From: JAIBBG01 sp043748015
Lineage (GTDB): Bacteria > Bacteroidota > Bacteroidia > Flavobacteriales_D > Sanyastnellaceae
Assembly (NCBI GenBank): GCA_043748015.1
Contig: JAYTOA010000106.1
Coordinates: 1-34,593, forward strand
DNA length: 34,593 nucleotides
Direction of reading: 5' to 3'
Of this stretch, positions 16,100 to 24,100 are shown one piece after another; the first letter of the stretch is position 1, and every line of letters begins with the position of its first letter. The notes under the pieces were generated by a model. The model had not been told where the DNA came from. It did not search any database and was given only the letters and a program-made list of their open reading frames with translations. A program made the translations under genes and the position numbers.

Positions 16100-16106
16100 C
16101 GCGCTT

Positions 16107-17066
16107 ATGACGAAAAAGGAAAAGAGTATACGCTTGATAGAAGTACCCAGTGAAGTCGGTGCGGGTACACGCGGCGCCAGCCTTGGCATTGAAGCGGTGA
16201 AAATTGCGGCACTGGATTTTCGCTCTAAGTTTTTCAAGAACTATAAAAGCATCATCATACCTAATGACAATCAGGCGTTGCACAACAATCCCGGAAGTCG
16301 TTATGCAAGAAATATCCGAAGTGTACTGAAAATATATGAACGTGTTGCTGCGGCTGTTCGCGACACGTTGCGCGATGGTCGATTCCCGCTTTTGATAAGT
16401 GGCGATCATAGCAGTGCCGGAGGAACCATAGCGGGCATCAAGATGGCGTACCCTGAGTCAAGGCTTGGTGTTATTTGGATTGATGCACATGCAGATCTTC
16501 ACTCACCTTACACCACACCTAGCGGAAATATGCATGGGATGCCGCTTTCTACAGCGTTGAATGAAGACAACATAGAAGAGAAAGTGAATGATCTCGACTA
16601 TGAGACAATTGAACATTGGGAACTGGTTAAAAATGTTGGTGACATTTCCCCTAAAATCGAATACCGCGATCTCATCTATATCACGCTTCGTGACTTTGAA
16701 GAACAGGAAGCATCTCTGATCAAGAAGAATAAAGTGAAAGTGGTTACGACAAATGAGTTGCGAAAAACAGGCGTCACTAAACTATGTAGAGAACTCCTAA
16801 AATATTTGAGTCATTGTGATCGCATCTATATCAGTTTCGATGTGGACTCTATGGATCCAAGCATTTCAAGAGGAACCGGAACACCCGTCAAAGGAGGAAT
16901 CAATGAGCGTGAAGCAGCGGATCTTATCCTTGAGTTTTTGCAGAATGAGCGCACCTGTTGTCTTGAATTTACGGAAATCAACCCAACACTCGATAGTGAA
17001 AATGTAATGGCAGAAACAGTTTTCGAGATTCTACAAAAAGTGGCAAGACAGGTTGAAATGATCTGA
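16107..17066 (+). CDS. Arginase-type ureohydrolase
   Basis: The 319-aa protein has the complete binuclear manganese site of the ureohydrolase superfamily: GDHS (His101), DAHADLHSP (Asp126, His128, Asp130) and SFDVDSMDPS (Asp245, Asp247). The GNMHGMPLS segment after the second motif and GTGTPVKGGI after the third are those of arginases rather than agmatinases, so hydrolysis of L-arginine to ornithine and urea is the best prediction; formiminoglutamase is the main alternative. Cytoplasmic. It stands alone, with a 188-bp non-coding region before it that holds nothing clear apart from a weak -7 element at 16092, and converges on rnz with a 33-bp gap. Confidence 0.87.
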   Translation: MTKKEKSIRLIEVPSEVGAGTRGASLGIEAVKIAALDFRSKFFKNYKSIIIPNDNQALHNNPGSRYARNIRSVLKIYERVAAAVRDTLRDGRFPLLISGDHSSAGGTIAGIKMAYPESRLGVIWIDAHADLHSPYTTPSGNMHGMPLSTALNEDNIEEKVNDLDYETIEHWELVKNVGDISPKIEYRDLIYITLRDFEEQEASLIKKNKVKVVTTNELRKTGVTKLCRELLKYLSHCDRIYISFDVDSMDPSISRGTGTPVKGGINEREAADLILEFLQNERTCCLEFTEINPTLDSENVMAETVFEILQKVARQVEMI

Positions 17067-17099
17067 AGCGGTCGATCCTTGCTCTTCTTTCAGCAATGA

Positions 17100-18023
17100 T
17101 TATTTGGACAATTCAACGCAGAATGTTTTGCCTTCATCAGCCAATTCAACATTCGGAAAAATTTCAAGCGCTTCTTTTTTGAATTGAAAATCATCCGTGT
17201 ATCGCGAACTGAAATGACCCAGAATTAAAGAACCTACTCCAGCCTTTGCAGCTACACCTGCGGCTTGTTTCGCAGTACTATGAAAAGTTGATTTAGCTCT
17301 GGCTTTTTCTTCCTCAACGAATGTGGATTCGTGATAGAGCATTGTTACACTTTGGATGGCATTGATTACCTTTTCGGAAGGTGCAGTATCTGAACAAAAA
17401 GCATAAGAACGAGCTGCGTCTGCCGGCGTACAAACTTCAGCGGGAGTTAGTTTTACGCCGTTCACAAGCATCACATTGTTGCCACGTTTGAGTTCAATGA
17501 TTTGACCTGGCTGCAAGTTGTACATCGCTACAAATTCCCTTTTGATTTTAGGTTTTCGCACTTTTTCTTCGAATAGAAAGCCACAACATTCTATGCGATG
17601 CTTCAATGGAAATGAATAGACCAAAAGAGATTTGTCTTCGAATATCAAAGTTTTTTCCTTATCCGTAGTTGCAACAAATTCAATCTTATACTCGAGAAAA
17701 GTTTGGGAAGCCTTTAGCTGAACTTCAACAATCATTTTTAAGTCGGGCGGACCAAAAATCGTCAGTGGTGTTTTCCTTCCGAGCAAATGCATACTGGAAA
17801 TAAAACCCATCAAACCCAGATAGTGATCACCATGAAGATGTGAAATGAAGACTTGATTAATCCTTTGAAATCGAATTTTGAATTTGCGCAATTGCATCTG
17901 GGTTCCTTCACCACAATCGATTAGGAAAAGTTTGTCATGAAGGTTCACCACTTGCGCCGTAGGGTTGTGTTTTCCCGTTGGAACAGCAGCGCCACAGCCC
18001 AATATGGTAATTTCAAAAGTCAT
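17100..18023 (-). CDS. rnz: Ribonuclease Z
   Basis: The 307-aa protein is a metallo-beta-lactamase-fold tRNA 3'-processing endonuclease. It starts MTFEITILGCGAAVPTGKHN and has the zinc motif SHLHGDHYLGL (His62, His64, Asp66, His67), followed by the region LLGRKTPLTIFGPPDLK and later YHESTF, HSTAKQAA and LGHFSSRY, which contribute further metal ligands. It removes 3' trailers from tRNA precursors lacking encoded CCA. Length fits short-form RNase Z. Its ATG directly follows the U-tract of a strong terminator-like hairpin (18024-18052), which leaves almost no leader and raises the question of how it is expressed. Confidence 0.95.
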   Translation of the reverse strand: MTFEITILGCGAAVPTGKHNPTAQVVNLHDKLFLIDCGEGTQMQLRKFKIRFQRINQVFISHLHGDHYLGLMGFISSMHLLGRKTPLTIFGPPDLKMIVEVQLKASQTFLEYKIEFVATTDKEKTLIFEDKSLLVYSFPLKHRIECCGFLFEEKVRKPKIKREFVAMYNLQPGQIIELKRGNNVMLVNGVKLTPAEVCTPADAARSYAFCSDTAPSEKVINAIQSVTMLYHESTFVEEEKARAKSTFHSTAKQAAGVAAKAGVGSLILGHFSSRYTDDFQFKKEALEIFPNVELADEGKTFCVELSK

Positions 18024-18052
18024 AAAAAAACCGTCCTAAAGATCAGGACGGT
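18024..18052 (-). terminator. Intrinsic terminator between the T9SS cargo gene and rnz
   Basis: On the minus strand ACCGTCCT (18052-18045) and AGGACGGT (18037-18030) form a perfect 8-bp stem with a 7-nt loop, followed by a run of T ending at 18024. The rnz ATG begins at 18023. This is the clearest rho-independent terminator in the window and should end the STAS-cargo transcript. Confidence 0.85.
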
Positions 18053-18060
18053 CAAATATG
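18053..18060 (-). promoter_or_regulatory. Possible -7 element CATATTTG for rnz
   Basis: Minus-strand CATATTTG differs from TAnnTTTG only at the first base and abuts the 5' arm of the terminator hairpin. A TTG lies 25 bp farther upstream (18086-18088), slightly beyond the usual spacing. Transcription from here would start inside the hairpin's 5' arm. Confidence 0.3.
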
Positions 18061-18074
18061 CGGTAAGAAAACTA

Positions 18075-18872
18075 TTATTGCTGAACAATCATTTTCCGGG
18101 TAAGTTTTTTCTCGTTCGTTTGAATTGAATAAAGGTAGATGCCGGTTTCCAGATTGCTTGTATCTATTCGAACAACATTTTCACCTTTCTTCGACTTAAC
18201 GAGTTTTTGAAGCGCAACTCCACCAACAAGGTTAGTCACTTGAATAGTCACATCCTCAGACTTTCCTGTTTCAAATTTTACATTGGTAAAATTCGCCGCC
18301 GGATTGGGAGAATTCTGTAATAATGTAAATGCATTTTGATTCAATTCTGAAACAGCATTTGGTCCGGATATATCAAGTGTGTACCCTTCAAAAGTATATG
18401 GAAGAAATGACGGACCGAAAATGGTGAAATAGACCGTAACAAAAATCTTAACATCGAATTGTCCGGCTGCAGTTGGCGTACCGGCTATATCTCCACAATA
18501 TGCATTACCAGGATAAAACATACAAGGATTTGGAGAATCACCATTGTTATTGCATGTAACGTTCAAACCAACAGATGAAAGTTGAACATCCACCAGACCA
18601 TTGAAAATCGTGATACTGTCCAGACGAATAGAATCAATGGCCACGGCCGGCAATGTAGGATCTATGTCCGTAGAGCTTGTTGGGCAGAGAATGTAAACCG
18701 CATCCGAATATGGAACACCCAAAGCCGCCGGCAAAAAAGTTTCGCCATTATTTGGATTTGGTGAAACACCGAAAGTTGCACCTCCCCAATCATGAGCTGA
18801 CGGATTACATTGTGAGAAAGATGAGTATTGAAAAGCGGCCAGAATAGCCGCAAAGAGTATAATTTTCTTCAT
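18075..18872 (-). CDS. Small secreted protein with T9SS type A sorting domain
   Basis: A 265-aa protein with signal peptide MKKIILFAAILAAFQYSSFS. The N-terminal 170 residues form one beta-rich domain with several cysteines (CNPSAHDWGGATFGVSPNPN, LNVTCNNNGDSPNPCMFYPG, YCGDIAGTPTAAGQFDVKIF), not recognised as a named family. The C-terminus (NAFTLLQNSPNPAANFTNVK ... NVVRIDTSNLETGIYLYSIQ ... KLTRKMIVQQ) is a T9SS type A signal, so the protein is exported to the surface or medium. It starts 9 bp after the STAS gene stop, so it is co-transcribed with it, and is followed by a strong terminator. Role unknown. Confidence 0.88.
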   Translation of the reverse strand: MKKIILFAAILAAFQYSSFSQCNPSAHDWGGATFGVSPNPNNGETFLPAALGVPYSDAVYILCPTSSTDIDPTLPAVAIDSIRLDSITIFNGLVDVQLSSVGLNVTCNNNGDSPNPCMFYPGNAYCGDIAGTPTAAGQFDVKIFVTVYFTIFGPSFLPYTFEGYTLDISGPNAVSELNQNAFTLLQNSPNPAANFTNVKFETGKSEDVTIQVTNLVGGVALQKLVKSKKGENVVRIDTSNLETGIYLYSIQTNEKKLTRKMIVQQ

Positions 18873-18881
18873 ATATATAAT

Positions 18882-19244
18882 CTAGATATCTCTTTCAACT
18901 TCTTCCAAGTATACAAGATCAACAGCTTCGTTTTGTGTAGGTGTAATCTTTAATACTGATTCCAGTTGAGAAATGGCAATTAGTTTTTTCACATTGTCTT
19001 GAAGACCACAAAGCACAAAAGAACCGTTGGAATCGCGGCAAAGCCTGTTGCCAACAAGCAAAGCGCTTAAGCCGGAAGAATCAATGTAGCGTGTTTCGTT
19101 GAGATCAATAACAATGTTCTTGATGCCCTCTTTATTGAGCATGACAATTTCACTTTTCAACTCAGGTGCATGAATCGCATCCAGTTTTTCAACCTTCGTT
19201 GTTATAACTGATACTTTATCTTTATGTGTTACTTCGAATTTCAT
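18882..19244 (-). CDS. STAS-domain anti-sigma-factor antagonist
   Basis: The 120-aa protein is a single STAS domain. It has KNIVIDLNETRYIDSSGLSA at residues 42-61, where the serines of IDSSGLSALL (Ser56/Ser57) correspond to the phosphorylation site of SpoIIAA/RsbV proteins, and a following FVLCGLQDNVKKLI strand-helix. Such proteins switch partners according to phosphorylation by an HPK-like kinase and dephosphorylation by a PPM phosphatase; neither is in the window. A strong promoter lies upstream (19262-19294). From memory, STAS genes are often next to rnz in Bacteroidota; here a T9SS cargo gene lies between the two. Confidence 0.9.
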   Translation of the reverse strand: MKFEVTHKDKVSVITTKVEKLDAIHAPELKSEIVMLNKEGIKNIVIDLNETRYIDSSGLSALLVGNRLCRDSNGSFVLCGLQDNVKKLIAISQLESVLKITPTQNEAVDLVYLEEVERDI

Positions 19245-19261
19245 AGATTGTCGGTTTTTGC

Positions 19262-19294
19262 CAAATGTAATTTAAAAAGACCAGTGAATTCAAA
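19262..19294 (-). promoter_or_regulatory. Bacteroidota-type promoter for the STAS-T9SS cargo operon
   Basis: On the minus strand TTTTG (-33, around 19294-19291) is followed after 21 bp by TACATTTG (-7, 19269-19262), an exact match to TAnnTTTG with proper spacing. The ATG lies 17 bp downstream at 19244. Best promoter in the window. Confidence 0.72.
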
Positions 19295-19343
19295 AGTGAA
19301 CGTGTGATACGAACATTCAATCGTGAATTTCTATGCAATCGAA

Positions 19344-20999
19344 TCAATGAGCAACGGCAAACTTCTTAGTGATAAAAGAACCACTTTTCGAAATAAAAGT
19401 AACATAATACATACCACCCGGGAGGCTTTGTGTATTCAATGCTTTCGTTGCAATGTTCATCCGTTCGGTGATCACAATTTTTCCCGAGTTGTCGTACACT
19501 TTTACTACTTCAATGTCTGAATATCTCGATGTAGACATAGTCAGAGTTTGATCCGCTAATGATGGATAGATTAAGATGTCATCAAACTTCAAAGGTTCAC
19601 TTATTCCGACAATAGCAGGGTCGCAGGGCAAAGCTGCTCCCGCATTCATATATGACCCGTTCATGCTTAACAAACCTGTGTCGTTTGGATCCAGCCAAAC
19701 TTTTAATTTCTGAGTTGCAGAATTCGGATTTGAAGTCCAGTGTTTTGACATTTTTCCGTAATAGTCGGCAGCAGTTTGATTTGAACAAAAAGACAATCCT
19801 CCGGTAAGCGTTCCTACCAAATGATGATTTTGGTTGAACAAAGGCGAGCCAGAAGATCCGCCTTCTGTAACTCCCCAGTTAGTTTCAGTGGCCATCCACT
19901 TCACTCGCCAATGGAAGCCGATAGCATTATATGTTCCAGAAACAACGTCTGAAGTGGTAGAAATTTTCTTGCGATCGCCAGCAGGATGATGAATACACAC
20001 ACCACTTACCGGAGTGGTGGTTTCTGCAGACCAGCCTGCAAAGAACGGATTGAAGTCAGTCGGGATTGCATCTTCCAGCTCAAGCAAGAGAAAATCAGAA
20101 CCTGTTTGACCACCACCATCGTTGCTATTGGCGCGTTCAAACACTCCAACTAAATTGTAAAAACTTGGCGCAGAACCGGATGTACATGAGCTTCTTTGAA
20201 ACCTGAAATTAGCCGAGCAAGTAAGCCATTCGCTTGCAGTTACACCTTCTCCACAATGCATTGCAGTGAGGAGGTATTTTCTACAATCTTTGGCCAAAGT
20301 ATTTACCAAAGATCCTGAACAAAATCCTATGGATCCGGCAGAAGAAATGGTGAGTCGAACAACAGCATCACGTTCTTTCGTCCAATCGCTGCCTTCGGGA
20401 CAGTTCACATCTACTTCGCATGCTTCGCTACCTCGCTCATCGTCCATTACATTATGTACATATCTATATAAGTGTCCGACATCACTTATTCCAATGCGAA
20501 CATTTCCAACCACCGCTGCAGGTTCATAATACTCCAGAATAGCCTCTTCACCAACCACCTCACCAATCATAAACCGACCGTGGTCATTACACTGAATATT
20601 TGTAAATGGACCTAGAAAATAACTTTTATCTACCGGATAAAGCACAAGAGAGGAGCCCAAAGGAAGGAAGATATCATCAAAATATACGCTGACGCCTTTA
20701 GCGCCGGCCGATCTGAAACGCCATTGCCATAAACGATCTCCGTTTGGTAAGGTTGTCCAGGTACCAGATAAGTTTTCATTCGTACTTGTAGGAATCATTC
20801 TTCCAATATTTGATCTGCCGCCTTGTTTCTCACGTTGCGTGTCTTCCGCAAGCAAAATCTGATGGTCGAAAGTTGCCAGTTCAGCCACTGGCAAATTGAA
20901 AATGGAGGTTGTGGCAGATTGAAAGCCAAAGGGCACGTTTTGTGCTTGACCAATAACTGTCGAAAATACAAAGCCGATCGCTAGTAGCAATTTTTTCAT
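19344..20999 (-). CDS. Lysyl-endopeptidase-like S1 serine protease, T9SS cargo
   Basis: Starting at ATG 20999 gives 551 aa with signal MKKLLLAIGFVFSTVIGQAQ; the in-frame TTG at 21008 adds only three residues. An N-terminal beta-rich pro-region is followed by a trypsin-fold protease: LLTAMHCG (His248), GSDFLLLEL (Asp302), EGGSSGSPLF (Ser383). The spacings of 54 and 81 residues are almost those of Achromobacter protease I (His57, Asp113, Ser194). The Asp412 in AADYYGK aligns with that enzyme's Asp225, which sets lysine specificity. Many cysteines fit a disulfide-rich secreted enzyme. The C-terminal 75 residues (ILIYPSLADQTLTMSTSRYS ... LPGGMYYVTFISKSG) are a T9SS type A signal. Cleavage after Lys in external proteins is predicted. 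Confidence 0.9.
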   Translation of the reverse strand: MKKLLLAIGFVFSTVIGQAQNVPFGFQSATTSIFNLPVAELATFDHQILLAEDTQREKQGGRSNIGRMIPTSTNENLSGTWTTLPNGDRLWQWRFRSAGAKGVSVYFDDIFLPLGSSLVLYPVDKSYFLGPFTNIQCNDHGRFMIGEVVGEEAILEYYEPAAVVGNVRIGISDVGHLYRYVHNVMDDERGSEACEVDVNCPEGSDWTKERDAVVRLTISSAGSIGFCSGSLVNTLAKDCRKYLLTAMHCGEGVTASEWLTCSANFRFQRSSCTSGSAPSFYNLVGVFERANSNDGGGQTGSDFLLLELEDAIPTDFNPFFAGWSAETTTPVSGVCIHHPAGDRKKISTTSDVVSGTYNAIGFHWRVKWMATETNWGVTEGGSSGSPLFNQNHHLVGTLTGGLSFCSNQTAADYYGKMSKHWTSNPNSATQKLKVWLDPNDTGLLSMNGSYMNAGAALPCDPAIVGISEPLKFDDILIYPSLADQTLTMSTSRYSDIEVVKVYDNSGKIVITERMNIATKALNTQSLPGGMYYVTFISKSGSFITKKFAVAH

Positions 21000-21032
21000 T
21001 GAATTCAAAATAATTTACAGGTTTGAAGGTGC

Positions 21033-21062
21033 CAAAATAACTTGATACTCTATGGTTTACAA
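21033..21062 (-). promoter_or_regulatory. Possible promoter of the secreted protease gene
   Basis: Minus-strand TTG (21062-21060), 19-bp spacer, then TTATTTTG (21040-21033), one mismatch from TAnnTTTG. The protease ATG at 20999 follows 33 bp later. Confidence 0.4.
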
Positions 21063-21107
21063 GTTCAAATATTCAACAACATTAAAATTTCATAAAGTTA
21101 TTAACAA

Positions 21108-21133
21108 TTGAAACCTCAAATACCCTACTTTCG
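21108..21133 (+). promoter_or_regulatory. Possible promoter of the repeat adhesin gene
   Basis: TTG at 21108-21110 and TACTTTCG at 21126-21133 (fits TAnnTTYG) are separated by 15 bp, a little short. The GTG start at 21182 would have a leader of about 40 nt. It diverges from the protease promoter candidate. Confidence 0.45.
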
Positions 21134-21181
21134 TATAGGCGATGAACCTAAACTGTTTATCACCTAACTTAAACTGCCGTA

Positions 21182-24100
21182 GTGAAATCCCTAATAAACT
21201 CTTGGTTTGTGGTATTGCTGTCGATGATTTTTACCATGTTTTCCGTGTGTAAAAGTTATTCACAATGCACAGTAAATGCCGGTCCTGACGTCACGAAATG
21301 TCAAGGTCAACCCTATAACCCTGGTCCGTCAGTGGCAACATCCGGAACGACTGGAACAGTAACCTATAGCTGGAATGGCACAACATTCAACCCTACTCCC
21401 AATACAAGTCTTGCACCAACAACAACGACAACCTACACACTCACGATACAAGATGCAAATGGCTGTGTTGCAACGGATCAAATAGTTGTAACTATACTCT
21501 CACTACCGGTGGTGAATGCTGGACCGGACACAACTATTTGTTCCGGAATGAATTCTCCATTGTGTGCAACTGCAACTTCACCGAATGGTGCGATAACTTT
21601 ATATACCTGGATGAGCGGACCACCATCTCAATGCAGAATGGTGGCTCCAACCATTCAAACAACATACACGGTTACAGCTGTTGATGCCACGGGATGTCAG
21701 AAAAGCGATGCACTTACTGTATTTATATATCCGTTACCGGCGGTTTCAGCCGGATCCAACATTAGCATGTGCTTGGCACAAGGTACAACTCAGTTGAGCG
21801 GAAGTCCCGCGGGTGGTATATGGAGCGGACCAGGAGTGAATCCATCGGGACTTTTCACAGCCACGACCAATGGAAATTTCAATCTGACATATACCTACAC
21901 GAATTCAAATAATTGTTCCAATTCATCACAAGTTACAGTAACTGTTACCTCTCCCACTCCTATTAACGGAGGTCCTGATATTGAGATTTGCCGCAATGCG
22001 CCGGCAATTCAATTACCGAATGTGGGTATTTGGAGCGGTTCTACATATGTAAATGCCGGAGGAGTGTTCACACCTTCAACAGTTGGTATTTATTCGTTAA
22101 CAGTGACCAATACAAGTTCGGGATGCACAGTCACGGACGATGTAGTTGTGACAGTACTTTCGCTTCCAACCGTGAATGCAGGTTCCAATGTTGCCATTTG
22201 CAATGGTCAATTTACAGCATTGAATGCAACTGCAACCAGTGTAAACGGCGCAATTAGCACAATCACCTGGACAGGCGCGGGTTTAAGCAATTCAGGAATT
22301 CTAAATCCGACAGCATCACCTAATTCAACAACAAACTATATTCTTACAGTCACTGATGCCGCGAATTGCAGTGCTAATGACGATATTCAGGTGACTGTCA
22401 ATGCAATTCCAATTGTAAATGCAGGACCAAATATTACATTTTGCAGCAATAGCGGCCCTCAAACTTTGACAGGCTTTTCACCGGCAGGCGGCACATGGTC
22501 TGGGTCTGGTGTCAATACCGGCGGAGTTTTCACACCATCGGGAACCGGAACATACACTTTGACTTACACTTATACCAATGGAGCAAATTGCACCGCAACA
22601 GCCACACGCGATGTAACAGTAATTGGCCCAGGAACTGTAAATGGAGGAAATGATGTTGCCTTGTGTTTGAATGCCCCGACATATCAATTGCCAACTGGAG
22701 GAACATGGACGGGAAGCATATGGGTTACCTCAGCAGGAGTTTTCACTCCGGGTGCGACAGGAAATTATAACCTCACTTACACAGCATCGACAGGACAATG
22801 CATGGCTTCCGATCAGGTATTGGTGCATGTTCTCGCTTTGCCAGTCAACAATGCCGGAGCAGATCAGAGCATTTGTGTGGGTCAAACAGCACAACTCGAC
22901 GCAGTCGTATCCAGTAGCAATGGAGCCATTACAACATACAATTGGAGCGTTGGTTCTGTGAGTAATTCATCCATTCCTAACCCAACAACCACTCCCAATT
23001 CAACTACTAATTATACGCTAATAGCAACGGATGTAGCAGGATGTTCAACAAGCGATATAGTAATGATCACTGTGAATCCATTGCCAGTCGTAAATGCCGG
23101 TAATGATATTTCCACATGTTTGAATGGTGGAAACGTTGGTATGGCCGGATTCTCACCAATCGGTGGAACATGGTCGGGTTCGAATGTAGATGTGAACGGT
23201 GTCTTTAGTCCAACGTCACTAGGATCATTTTCACTCTCGTATTCCTTTACAAATTCGAGCAATTGTAGCGCTACAGATATCGTGGTTGTTTCCGTCATCA
23301 ATCCCGGACCTTTGGATGCGGGTCCGGATCAAATAATCTGTCAATTTGCTACACCAGTCCAACTAAACAACGCCGGCAGCTGGAGTGGATCACCGCTTGT
23401 GACATCGGGTGGTTTATTTAATCCTTCAGCAATTGGCGATCATACGCTGACATTCAGTGCAATGTCAGGCGGATGCATGGCTACCGATCAATTGGTGGTG
23501 ACAGTTCGTCCTGCACCTACAGTAAATGCGGGCGCTGATGTTTCAGTTTGCACCGGCACGGTTGTTTCATTGAATGGAACTGCAACAGTTGCCTCCGGAA
23601 GTATTACTTCATATAGCTGGAATTCTACGTCAGTTTCGAATACATCCATTTCGAATCCAACACTTACATTAAATAATAATTTGTCGTTAATTTTCAGCGC
23701 CACCGATTCTGAAGGATGCATTGGCAGTGATCAAATAGATTTAGTAGCCAATCCAATACCTATTGTCGACGCCGATGCCGACATCAGTTTTTGCGATCAG
23801 GGAATAGCACAACAGCTCACAGGATTCTCACCTTCAGGTGGGGTTTGGTCGGGATCCTTTGTTACACCTTCAGGTTCATTCAATCCGCAAACTGCGGGCA
23901 GTTATACTTTAAATTATTGCTTTACAAACGAGTTCAATTGTTCCGCATGTGATGATAAAGTAGTAACAGTAATAGCAACGACTTATGCGAATGCCGGTAA
24001 CGACGTTTCAGTTTGTGTGGGAAGTCCAGCGGTGAATTTACAGCCGCTTACAAGTGGAGGAACATGGACAACAACATCCATGCTCACAGCTGCCGGAGAG

